Assembly: GCA_902493155.1 (NCBI GenBank) | Contig: CABUOE010000072.1 | Coordinates: 1 to 10,140, forward strand | Reading direction: 5' to 3' | From: an uncultured Eubacteriales bacterium | GTDB taxonomy: Bacteria > Bacillota > Clostridia > Oscillospirales > Ruminococcaceae | Length of the DNA: 10,140 nucleotides | Shown here: one piece after another, positions 1-5,815 of the stretch | How the letters are laid out: each line of letters begins with the position of its first letter | Position numbering within the stretch: the first letter of the stretch is position 1 | Made by a program: the position numbers and the translations under genes | The notes under the pieces: model-generated | Database searches by the model: none | The model's input: only the letters and a program-made list of their open reading frames with translations | What the model was told of the DNA's origin: nothing

Positions 1-1164
1 CGCCTCGATTAAAGATTCTGCCAGTTTAGACTGCCTTGCGATGCGGTACAGGGTGATCCGGATGGAGAGAACACTTTCGTCGCTTGCCGCCTCCCGGATG
101 AGCTGCAAGAAAGGCTGCATACTCTCATAGGGGTAACTGAGCAAGATATCCCGATGGGAAGCTTGTAGGAGTACGCTTTCCTTCGGGCGAATGCCGGCGG
201 AGGGGCGCGGCTGGTAGGCGGGCAGCAACATTTTTTCTTTCTGCTCCGGCGTTAAGCGTTTTTCGATCTCCCCGACGAAGGACAGATCCATGGGCGTGGT
301 AGTGAAAAACACCTGCCGTTCCGACAGCCCCAGTTTATCCTTTAAAAACTCCAGCGCCTTCTTCTTCAAATTCCCCTGGACTTCCAGCCTCACGGGGGAA
401 AGCCGCTGCCGCTTTTTGAGGATTTTCTTCATATGCTGGCGGTAGTCGTCGTCTTCGTCCAACTCCCGGGCATCGGTGTCGATATCGGCGTTGCGGGTCA
501 CAGAAAAGACCGCCTTGCTCACCACCTTGTAGAGCTCGAACACCTCGTTGGCATAATGGAGGATGAGCTCCTCCAGCGAGATGCAACAAAACCTTCCCCT
601 GTCGGGGAAAAACAGCCGCCGCACCCCGCCCGGCAGCGGAATGATGCCGCAGAGCCTCGTTCCGTCCTGCTCCAGCTCGACAGCGATGTTTAACGACTTG
701 TTGGCGATAAAGGGAAAGGGGTGCCGCGGATCGATAATCTGCGGCGACAGAAGGGGCCGGATTTCCCGGTTAAAGTACTCCGCAGCCTCCTTTTTCTCGT
801 CTTTTGTCAGCTCCATGTAGGACAGCAGTGAAACCCCGGAAGCGCTCAGCTCGTTGATGACCTCCCGATAGACCTCGTCCTTGCGGGCGCAGAGGGCTCG
901 GGACGCGGCGTAGATGGCGCTGAGCTGCTCCTTGGCGTTCATGCCGGTTTTGTTGTCGACATAATCCGGGGCAAAATGCATATAGTCGGTGAGGCTTCCC
1001 ACCCGCACCATGAAGAATTCGTCCAGATTTGTGGAAAAAATGGATACAAACTGGAGCCGGGTCAGCACAGGGGTTTCCCGGCAGAGCGCCTCCTCCAGCA
1101 CCCGTTCGTTGAATTTGAGCCAGGATAGTTCCCGATTTACCATATACGCGGGATAACCGTCCAT
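1..1164 (-). CDS. ppk1: Polyphosphate kinase 1, N-terminal part (runs off left edge)
   Basis: Reversible transfer of the ATP gamma-phosphate to a growing polyphosphate chain. The 388 residues in the window read through without a stop. They carry family hallmarks: NRELSWLKFNERVLEEA at 10-26, NLDEFFMVRV at 46-55 and DPRHPFPF at 145-152. They end at ITLYRIARQSKLAESLIEA, the early C1 catalytic domain. Family members are about 690-720 residues, so the catalytic histidines and the C2 domain lie outside the window. The ATG is preceded by GGAGGGG with seven bases spacing. It overlaps the ppx stop by one base (TGATG), so the two genes are probably translationally coupled. The identification is firm. 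Whether the missing half is intact cannot be seen. Confidence 0.96.
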   Translation of the reverse strand, partial: MDGYPAYMVNRELSWLKFNERVLEEALCRETPVLTRLQFVSIFSTNLDEFFMVRVGSLTDYMHFAPDYVDNKTGMNAKEQLSAIYAASRALCARKDEVYREVINELSASGVSLLSYMELTKDEKKEAAEYFNREIRPLLSPQIIDPRHPFPFIANKSLNIAVELEQDGTRLCGIIPLPGGVRRLFFPDRGRFCCISLEELILHYANEVFELYKVVSKAVFSVTRNADIDTDARELDEDDDYRQHMKKILKKRQRLSPVRLEVQGNLKKKALEFLKDKLGLSERQVFFTTTPMDLSFVGEIEKRLTPEQKEKMLLPAYQPRPSAGIRPKESVLLQASHRDILLSYPYESMQPFLQLIREAASDESVLSIRITLYRIARQSKLAESLIEA

Positions 1165-2075
1165 CAATTGTCCCCTCCGTTTTTCAATACTCGTTCGATG
1201 AGATAGCCCTCTCGGACGCCATAACGGCTGACTACCACTTCGGAAACCCCGAATCGTTTGGCCAGTTCGTTTAGTATGGTGAGCCCCGGCTGGATGGTCA
1301 GCATCCGCTCCGGCGCGATTTTGTAGATTTTTCGGCAAAGGTTCACGTCGCCCTTTTTGAAGATTTTGACGAGCATACCTAAGTACCCGGCGTCCAGCCG
1401 CTGGACGTCCCGGGGCACCTTATAAAGCTCATGGCAGATTTTTTTGAAGGCCCGCGCCGTACCGCCGACGCCCACCAGCGTCTGAACCGGTTCCGCAGGC
1501 GCCCAGTAAAGGGTGCTGAGATTATTAAGAATCTCCTGCCGCATCAGCTTGCGTTCGTCATTTTGGAGGGTCACGCCGCTGGAAAACTTGGTGTACATAT
1601 TGAGGGAGCCCATGGGGATACTGGTCAGGTTGGAGATTTGGCCATCTGCAAAGAGCACCACCTCGGTACTGCCGCCGCCGATGTCTACTAAAACCCCGTC
1701 CTTTACCGACAGAAACTGGGTGGCGCCGATGAAGTCGAGCCTTGCTTCTTCTTCGCCGGAAATGACGGCGACTTTAAAGCCGGTTCGCTCCTCGATGAAG
1801 CGGACAGCCTCCTCCTGATTGACGGCGTTGCGCAGAGAGGCCGTGGCAAACACCGAAATGTTTTGAATGCCGAACTTGTGGAGCACCCTGATAAACGCAC
1901 CGATGGTGTCGGCGGCCCGGTACATGCCCTCTTCGGTGAGGACTCCGTCCTCGATATATCCGGCTAGTCCCACCGTTTCCTTTTTGTCGATCATGGGACT
2001 GATGGAGCCATTTTCGCACTGGTACACCGACATGCGGATGGAGTTTGAACCTACGTCAATAACGGCGTGAATCAT
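1164..2075 (-). CDS. ppx: Exopolyphosphatase, Ppx/GppA family (short form)
   Basis: Predicted to release phosphate from polyphosphate ends, or pppGpp 5'-phosphate, as the family is known for both. It is an ASKHA-fold protein of 303 residues. Visible motifs are DVGSNSIRM at 7-15 (phosphate loop 1), ISGEEEARLDFIGA at 106-119 with the catalytic-region glutamate, VDIGGGSTE at 130-138 (phosphate loop 2), GVGGTARA at 202-209 and SRYGVREG at 283-290. It lacks the C-terminal HD-like domain of the 513-residue E. coli enzyme; this is normal for the short class. I prefer the ATG at 2075 to the in-frame ATG at 2102. An AAAGGA lies nine bases before 2075, and the likely transcription start near 2110 would leave only about eight leader bases for 2102. 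It is first in an operon with ppk1. Ppx versus GppA activity cannot be decided from sequence alone. Confidence 0.93.
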   Translation of the reverse strand: MIHAVIDVGSNSIRMSVYQCENGSISPMIDKKETVGLAGYIEDGVLTEEGMYRAADTIGAFIRVLHKFGIQNISVFATASLRNAVNQEEAVRFIEERTGFKVAVISGEEEARLDFIGATQFLSVKDGVLVDIGGGSTEVVLFADGQISNLTSIPMGSLNMYTKFSSGVTLQNDERKLMRQEILNNLSTLYWAPAEPVQTLVGVGGTARAFKKICHELYKVPRDVQRLDAGYLGMLVKIFKKGDVNLCRKIYKIAPERMLTIQPGLTILNELAKRFGVSEVVVSRYGVREGYLIERVLKNGGDN

Positions 2076-2116
2076 TTGATCCTGTCCTTTCCCCGTAATC
2101 ATCCTATTTTTCTTTT

Positions 2117-2145
2117 AGTATAACCCATTGACCATCTGATTTCCA
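2117..2145 (-). promoter_or_regulatory. Promoter for ppx-ppk1
   Basis: Minus-strand -10 TATACT (2117-2122) is separated by 17 bases from a -35 of TGGAAA (2140-2145, 4 of 6 matches to TTGACA). Transcription would begin near 2110. This fits the ppx start at 2075 with its own ribosome binding site. Confidence 0.5.
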
Positions 2146-2171
2146 TTCACATTCTGTAAAAAACTTGCAAA

Positions 2172-2190
2172 TTCCGGTAAAATTTCGGAA
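2172..2190. repeat. Inverted repeat TTCCG-N9-CGGAA in divergent intergenic region
   Basis: Five-base perfect arms lie between the divergent ppx and VOC promoters. A second A/T-rich repeat, GAAAAAT-N3-ATTTTTC, is at 2223-2239. Either could be an operator for divergent control, but short A/T-rich repeats of this size arise easily by chance. Confidence 0.2.
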
Positions 2191-2270
2191 ATTGCTTCAG
2201 GGTTTTCCGCTTTTCGACCTGGGAAAAATTTGATTTTTCATTCTATGTACCCGGCGGCTCCTTTATGTCA

Positions 2271-2299
2271 TGGACAACCGGACTTTTTCCTGTTAGAAT
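2271..2299 (+). promoter_or_regulatory. Promoter for the VOC-Nudix cluster
   Basis: A -35 of TGGACA (2271-2276), a 17-base spacer and a -10 of TAGAAT (2294-2299) put transcription start near 2306, with the ribosome binding site AAAGGAG at 2346-2352, seven bases before the ATG at 2360. Both hexamers match sigma-A consensus at five of six positions. Confidence 0.65.
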
Positions 2300-2359
2300 A
2301 AGTTAAAGTGTTCCGCTTTTAGAAAAGTCGGAAGCAAAAACACCTAAAGGAGAAACAGG

Positions 2360-2824
2360 ATGAAATACAACGGTACGGTACTTTCGGTGGCGGACGTAAA
2401 CTTGTCGAGAAAATTCTACGAGGACTTGTTCGGGCTGGAGATCTATCAGGACTACGGAATCAACATTGCCTTCACCTGCGGGCTGTCGCTACAGCAGGAG
2501 TTTTACTGGCTGACAGGTCTTTCGAAAGAAAAAATCCTCAAAAACGCCAACAACATGGAGCTCTGCTTTGAGGAAAAAGATTTCGACCGCTTCCTGCAAA
2601 AGCTCTCGCAGTATCCTGGCATCACTTATTTAGGAGATGTGATAGAACACAGCTGGGGCCAGCGGGTGGTGCGGTTTTATGACCCGGACGGGCATCTCAT
2701 CGAAGTGGGAGAAGAGATGAAGATGGTCGTTAACCGTTTTCTCGCATCCGGGATGTCTATGGCTGAGGTATCCCAAAAAATGGACGTTTCCGTGGGCGAT
2801 TTGGAAAAGCTGTTAAACGCCTAG
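2360..2824 (+). CDS. VOC superfamily (glyoxalase/bleomycin-resistance fold) protein with C-terminal helical tail
   Basis: 154 residues. The N-terminal part (about 1-118) has the VOC pattern: TVLSVADVNLSRKFYEDLFGL opens the first beta-alpha unit in an N-terminal stretch (6-26), and VVRFYDPDGHLIEVGE at 103-118 is the classic final strand with the terminal glutamate metal ligand. The usual first-strand histidine of glyoxalase I is missing, so I would not call it lactoylglutathione lyase. Residues 119-154 form a helical tail, where GMSMAEVSQKMDVSVGDLEKLL (roughly 131-152) resembles a helix-turn-helix or protein-interaction tail. It is first in a cluster with the Nudix gene 23 bases downstream. 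The substrate is unknown. The fold is confident, the reaction is not. Confidence 0.85.
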   Translation: MKYNGTVLSVADVNLSRKFYEDLFGLEIYQDYGINIAFTCGLSLQQEFYWLTGLSKEKILKNANNMELCFEEKDFDRFLQKLSQYPGITYLGDVIEHSWGQRVVRFYDPDGHLIEVGEEMKMVVNRFLASGMSMAEVSQKMDVSVGDLEKLLNA

Positions 2825-2847
2825 CAATCGGAGAAAGAAGGGCTTTT

Positions 2848-3354
2848 GTGGAATACTGGGAAATCTGCGACAAAGAGGGAAACTTGACCGGCCGTGTCGT
2901 ACCGAAAGGGACAGCCTTTGGGTCCGGCGAATATCATCTGGCCATGGAGGCCTGGATCGTCAACTCCCAAAGGCAAATCCTTATCCAGCGCCGGGCGGAC
3001 AGCTGCGAGGTGCTGGGCGGCTTCTGGGGCCTGACCACCGGGCGGATGGTCGCGGGAGAGGACACCCGGGCAGGGGCTGTGCGGGAAATCCGGGAAGAAC
3101 TGGGGCTGTCGGTGGAGGCTAATGCCTTGCGGCATCTGCTGCGAGTGGCCCGGCCAAACCACCTGGTCTGGGATGTCTACGCCCTGCGGATGGACGTGGC
3201 GCTTTCCGGTCTGACCCTTCAGGTCGAAGAGGTAGAAGACGCGCGCTGGGTAGACGAAGCGACCTTTCGTCGGATGCTCCGGTCAGGGGAGCTGTTTTCC
3301 TACCCGGAAATCGAAGAGATGCTCCAAAAAGCGCTTTCTTTGTCAGATGGATGA
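2848..3354 (+). CDS. Nudix hydrolase
   Basis: 168 residues, hydrolysing some nucleoside diphosphate linked to another moiety. The Nudix box GX5EX7REUXEEXGU is complete at residues 65-87: G65, E71, R79-E80, E83-E84, G86, L87, so it should be catalytically competent. The N-terminal EYWEICDKEGNLTGRVVPKG and the following HLAMEAWIVNSQRQILIQRR resemble the IPP-isomerase-like/YfcD branch, but the isomerase active site is not obvious. The start is GTG at 2848, with AAGGG about six bases upstream and a GGAGAAAG further back. It begins 23 bases after the VOC gene stop and is probably co-transcribed. The substrate cannot be named from sequence. Confidence 0.92.
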   Translation: MEYWEICDKEGNLTGRVVPKGTAFGSGEYHLAMEAWIVNSQRQILIQRRADSCEVLGGFWGLTTGRMVAGEDTRAGAVREIREELGLSVEANALRHLLRVARPNHLVWDVYALRMDVALSGLTLQVEEVEDARWVDEATFRRMLRSGELFSYPEIEEMLQKALSLSDG

Positions 3355-3365
3355 TTAAACATCCC

Positions 3366-3377
3366 TTCCCGCGGGAA
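3366..3377. repeat. Perfect 12-base palindrome TTCCCGCGGGAA
   Basis: It lies in the 86-base gap between the Nudix gene and the second VOC gene. No U-tract follows, so it is not a typical terminator; it may be an operator or a chance repeat. Confidence 0.3.
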
Positions 3378-3402
3378 CACTAGGGTAAAAGAGTAACCGA
3401 CT

Positions 3403-3412
3403 AAACCGGTTT
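3403..3412. repeat. Perfect 10-base palindrome AAACCGGTTT
   Basis: Second palindrome in the same short gap, about 30 bases before the PhnB-type gene. It has no clear promoter beside it. Operator role is only a guess. Confidence 0.25.
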
Positions 3413-3440
3413 TGGAGCCGGGTCCAGAAAGGAAGCCTTT

Positions 3441-3860
3441 ATGATACACCCTTATTTGAGTTTCAGCGGCAACTGCCGGGAAGCTATGGAATTTTACGAA
3501 AAGTCCTTTGAAACCAAATCGCCCCGGATCATGACCTTTGGGGACAGCCCGGCGGCCAAGGACCTGCCCTTGACAGAAGCGGACAAAAAACGGGTCATGC
3601 ACGGAGAAATCATCATCGCCGGAAGCCGCGTCATGGCCTCCGACGCGCCAAACGGCGTAAACTTCCCCCCGGAAAATAGCGTCAGCCTTGCCGTAACAGC
3701 GGGCGACGAACGGAAACTCCGCAAATGGTTCACCGCCCTGAGCCGGGAAGGTCATGTGGAGATGGACCCCATCGAAACGCCCTGGAGCAGGTTTTACGGC
3801 ATCGTCACCGATAAATTCGGCATCCGCTGGCAGCTCACTCACGAAAACGAACAGTACTAA
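3441..3860 (+). CDS. VOC superfamily protein, PhnB/YjdN-like
   Basis: 139 residues, the usual size for PhnB-like single-domain proteins. Typical blocks are FSGNCREAMEFYEKSF at 8-23, VMHGEIIIAGSRVMASDA at 52-69, and TPWSRFYGIVTDKFGIRW at 113-130, followed by the terminal QL. These proteins often form dimers with a site between monomers; the family has no settled general reaction and is often linked to glyoxalase, methyltransferase-like or resistance functions. The start is ATG at 3441, preceded by AAGGAAG at a good distance. It lies 86 bases after the Nudix gene and could be in the same transcript. A terminator-like hairpin follows. It is unlike the first VOC protein at 2360 in sequence, so the two are not a recent duplication. 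Confidence 0.88.
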   Translation: MIHPYLSFSGNCREAMEFYEKSFETKSPRIMTFGDSPAAKDLPLTEADKKRVMHGEIIIAGSRVMASDAPNGVNFPPENSVSLAVTAGDERKLRKWFTALSREGHVEMDPIETPWSRFYGIVTDKFGIRWQLTHENEQY

Positions 3861-3863
3861 AGG

Positions 3864-3890
3864 AAGGGCGGGGAAAATTTCTCTGCCTTT
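3864..3890 (+). terminator. Terminator after the PhnB-like gene
   Basis: Just past the stop codon, GGCGGGGA pairs with TCTCTGCC (two G-U pairs) around a five-base loop. Flanking A's and TTT extend the stem. The T-run is short, so strength is uncertain. Confidence 0.5.
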
Positions 3891-4048
3891 CAAATTGCCG
3901 TTTTCAAATATTAGAGGGATTTTTCTCAAAAACGTACCTCCCACGTCCCTTTTCGACAAAAGTAGCGCCCCGCACTTCTCCCACATAAGATGTATTGCCG
4001 AAGATGTGTCAGAACTTTTCCCAATGCCGCCAAATAAAATACCGCAGC

Positions 4049-4067
4049 ATGTTGCCAGCAGCAACAT
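4049..4067. repeat. Hairpin ATGTTGC-N5-GCAACAT
   Basis: Seven-base perfect arms around a five-base loop (CAGCA). No T-run follows directly on either strand, so it is not a standard terminator. It lies inside the gene-free stretch. Confidence 0.4.
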
Positions 4068-4117
4068 CAAAACAGCGAAGCACCTCATGCGAAATATCCG
4101 TTCTGCACAGCGACGGC

Positions 4118-4172
4118 GGTATTTCCATCCGTCATTAGGACGGAAAATATCATTTCCAGGAAATACCTTTTT
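4118..4172 (+). repeat. Branched inverted repeat followed by T5
   Basis: GGTATTTCC (4118-4126) is perfectly complementary to GGAAATACC (4159-4167). Between them is a second hairpin, TCCGTC-N5-GACGGA (4128-4144). TTTTT follows at 4168-4172. This could be a terminator with a large loop, or one arm of a structured RNA. It ends about 200 bases before the next promoter. Confidence 0.4.
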
Positions 4173-4377
4173 CCGGGATCGCTTTTCCTCAAAAATCTTT
4201 ATCCCCCCATACTGTATCTTAGCGACAAGTCCGGCGCCGCCCGGATCGTCAGCGGGCGGTCTTTGGAGCAAACCGCTGCCGCCGGAAACCACCTGTTCCG
4301 GCCAGACAGCTACCGGCGCTTCTGAAAATAGCCGGACTACATAAGATTTTTCTTTTGAGGGCAACCGGGACAAGCAC

Positions 4378-4406
4378 TGTACAAATTTCCTTCCCTGTGA
4401 TAAGAT
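4378..4406 (+). promoter_or_regulatory. Promoter for the flavodoxin gene
   Basis: -35 TGTACA (4378-4383), 17-base spacer, -10 TAAGAT (4401-4406). Start of transcription would be near 4413, leaving a leader of about 28 bases with AAAGGA eight bases before the ATG at 4441. Confidence 0.5.
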
Positions 4407-4440
4407 GAAGGCAGAATCTAACACGGAAAGGATGAATCCC

Positions 4441-4980
4441 ATGAAAGACATCGTTGTTCTCTACAGTTCCCGCTATGGGAGCACCAAACGCTACGCCGAA
4501 GCCATCGCCGCCCGGCTCCACTGCCCCGCTCTGGACACCAAAAAGGGCAAGGAAGCACTCTCCGATTACGAGACCATCATCTTCGGCGGCGGGATTTATG
4601 CGAGCGGTATCCGCGGCGTTTCCCTCCTCACCAAAAATTTTCAGAAACTCCGGGACAAACGGCTTTTCGTCTTTACAGTTGGGATTTCTGATCCTACGGA
4701 TCCCAGCCGCTTCTCCCCCATGCTGGAAAAGATTTTTTCCCCCGAAATGCGGAAACAAATCCGATTTTTCCACTTCCGCGGCGGCATGGATTACAGCAAA
4801 ATGAGTTTTCTGCACCGTACTATGATGAAGATGCTCAAATCCATGATCGAGAAGAAGCCCCTCTCCGAGCGGACGGACGAGGACGAAGGAATCCTCAGCA
4901 CCTTTGGCGGCAAGGTGGACTTTTTTGACGAAAACGCAATTTCTCCCCTGGTGGAAGCGGTGGAGGAAGGCAGTTTATAG
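4441..4980 (+). CDS. Flavodoxin-domain protein, HemG-like (protoporphyrinogen-oxidase-type) family
   Basis: 179 residues, FMN-binding electron carrier or oxidoreductase in the cytoplasm. Residues SSRYGST (9-15) form the FMN phosphate loop after strand 1 (DIVVLY), and FGGGIYASGI (48-57) is the second flavin loop. The C-terminal block FRGGMDYSKMSFLHRTMMK (112-130) is typical of the HemG-like flavodoxin_5 group rather than of short electron-transfer flavodoxins. Many clostridial members of this group sit away from haem genes, and no haem gene is seen here, so a haem role is not implied. I chose ATG 4441 over upstream in-frame ATGs at 4405 and 4432: the fold begins right after it, and the AAAGGA is spaced properly for it. 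The gene is followed by a terminator-like structure, then the TetR promoter. Confidence 0.88.
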   Translation: MKDIVVLYSSRYGSTKRYAEAIAARLHCPALDTKKGKEALSDYETIIFGGGIYASGIRGVSLLTKNFQKLRDKRLFVFTVGISDPTDPSRFSPMLEKIFSPEMRKQIRFFHFRGGMDYSKMSFLHRTMMKMLKSMIEKKPLSERTDEDEGILSTFGGKVDFFDENAISPLVEAVEEGSL

Positions 4981-4995
4981 TATCGGAAACCGAGT

Positions 4996-5053
4996 GGGAG
5001 AATCGTCCGACGTTTGAATAAAACAAACTTTCGAGGGGTTCTCCCTCAATTTT
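4996..5053 (+). terminator. Possible terminator after flavodoxin gene
   Basis: GGGAGAA (4996-5002) pairs with TTCTCCC (5039-5045), enclosing an inner hairpin GTTTG-N7-CAAAC (5012-5028). A TTTT run follows at 5050-5053. The large loop makes it less certain than the one after the TetR gene. Confidence 0.4.
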
Positions 5054-5057
5054 CCTA

Positions 5058-5086
5058 TTGACAAATGAAGATAAAAGAGGTATTCT
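5058..5086 (+). promoter_or_regulatory. Promoter of the TetR gene
   Basis: A perfect -35 TTGACA (5058-5063), 17-base spacer, and -10 TATTCT (5081-5086). Transcription would start near 5093, inside the operator at 5092-5104. The leader is about 36 bases with AAGGAG at 5115-5120. Confidence 0.75.
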
Positions 5087-5091
5087 CATAT

Positions 5092-5104
5092 TGAACATTG
5101 TTCA
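5092..5104. promoter_or_regulatory. Operator TGAAC-ATT-GTTCA over the TetR transcription start
   Basis: A 13-base inverted repeat with perfect five-base arms and a three-base centre. It covers the predicted start of transcription. The same arms and spacing recur at 5744-5756. Palindrome next to a tetR-family gene is the usual sign of autorepression. Confidence 0.65.
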
Positions 5105-5128
5105 CTTTGCATCGAAGGAGTGGTATGG

Positions 5129-5689
5129 GTGAATACCGTCGTGACTTCCCGGGAGCAGATTCTGGGCGCCGCCAAAGAAATCGCCGCGCTGGAAGGTGTT
5201 GCGCAAATCAGCATTCGCGGCGTCGCCAAGGCCTACGGCGTTTCGGTAGGCTCCATCTACAACTACTTTCCCACCAAATCGGAACTGGTCATCGCCGTCA
5301 TCGAGGATTTCTGGCAGGGCGCTTTTGCCGGTATGCCCATGGACGAACTGAAAGGACTCCCCCTCCCCGACTGCTTCCACCGTGTCTACGCTTCCCTGCA
5401 AAGCTATATGGAAACCTTCCAGAAAAACTGGCTGAAGGAATTGTCCCAGTTAGAAAAAACCGAAAAGCAGATGGGCCGGAGCCGGGAACAGGACTATTTT
5501 TCCCGCATCCGCAGCCTTTTCCTCACCTGCCTCGACAACGATCCATCCATTCCGCAGACCATTTGGAGCGAAAACTTTGCCAAAGAGAATTTTGTGGAGT
5601 TCTGCTTTGAAAACCTGATGGCACTGCTTCGGACTGGAAAAGGCGATGCCTTTTTCCGGGAGGTCCTCTGCCGCTGCCTGGGAAAATAG
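5129..5689 (+). CDS. TetR/AcrR family transcriptional regulator
   Basis: 186 residues, cytoplasmic dimeric DNA-binding regulator. The N-terminal HTH spans about 7-54: SREQILGAAKEIAALEG is helix 1, then ISIRGVAKAYGVSVGSIYNY with FPTKSELV is the standard helix 2-3 and following signature. The remainder (about 60-186) is the variable ligand-binding and dimer domain and gives no clue to ligand. I start at GTG 5129, eight bases after AAGGAG; the GTG at 5120 overlaps that ribosome site and an ATG at 5125 is out of frame. The operator at 5092-5104 over its own promoter, and the matching one before the membrane protein gene, point to autorepression plus control of that gene. Ligand and physiological signal are unknown. 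Confidence 0.92.
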   Translation: MNTVVTSREQILGAAKEIAALEGVAQISIRGVAKAYGVSVGSIYNYFPTKSELVIAVIEDFWQGAFAGMPMDELKGLPLPDCFHRVYASLQSYMETFQKNWLKELSQLEKTEKQMGRSREQDYFSRIRSLFLTCLDNDPSIPQTIWSENFAKENFVEFCFENLMALLRTGKGDAFFREVLCRCLGK

Positions 5690-5712
5690 CGGCGCAGCTG
5701 ATCCCGTCAATC

Positions 5713-5732
5713 CGCCCTTGGGGGCGTTTTTT
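5713..5732 (+). terminator. Terminator after TetR gene
   Basis: CGCCC (5713-5717) and GGGCG (5722-5726) form a short G+C stem with a four-base loop, then TTTTTT (5727-5732). It ends 11 bases before the second operator, so the membrane protein has its own promoter. Confidence 0.75.
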
Positions 5733-5743
5733 CGGCATCAAAC

Positions 5744-5756
5744 TGAACGCCGTTCA
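5744..5756. promoter_or_regulatory. Operator TGAAC-GCC-GTTCA before the membrane-protein gene
   Basis: Same perfect arms and three-base spacing as the operator at 5092, with a different centre. It ends one base before the -10 TATAAT, so a bound repressor would block RNA polymerase. Confidence 0.65.
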
Positions 5757-5757
5757 A

Positions 5758-5763
5758 TATAAT
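5758..5763 (+). promoter_or_regulatory. -10 box for the seven-helix membrane-protein gene
   Basis: TATAAT matches the consensus perfectly. I see no good -35 at the proper spacing (the region overlaps the operator and the preceding terminator), so basal activity may be weak or need help. The ribosome binding site is AAAAAGGAG at 5801-5809. Confidence 0.5.
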
Positions 5764-5815
5764 ATACCATTCATTTTTTAACATAGCCCTTTGGGCGTAA
5801 AAAAAGGAGATTGTT

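Larger units (their letters stand above)
3891..4377. other. Gene-free stretch rich in inverted repeats
   Basis: No gene can be supported here. Long open frames run on both strands, but they have no ribosome binding sites, start at no recognisable domain, and pass straight through the neighbouring real genes antisense or out of frame. What is visible are inverted repeats: 4049-4067, 4118-4167 with a nested hairpin, and 4281-4302 (GCCGGAA-N8-TTCCGGC). The stretch could hold a structured RNA, the remains of a lost gene, or only regulatory DNA. The flavodoxin promoter begins at 4378. Confidence 0.4.

Noticed and set aside
3754..4344. Plus-strand open frame of 196 codons over the gene-free stretch
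   Set aside because: It starts out of frame inside the PhnB-like gene and has no recognisable domain or ribosome site.
3300..4451. Long minus-strand open frame of 383 codons
   Set aside because: It runs antisense through the PhnB-like gene and past the Nudix stop and has no domain or ribosome site. An internal start at 4088 gives a signal-peptide-like stretch (MRCFAVLMLLLATCCGILFG) but lacks a Shine-Dalgarno and the frame still runs into the antisense of the VOC gene.
4249..4815. 188-codon minus-strand open frame
   Set aside because: Antisense to the flavodoxin, no domain or ribosome binding site.
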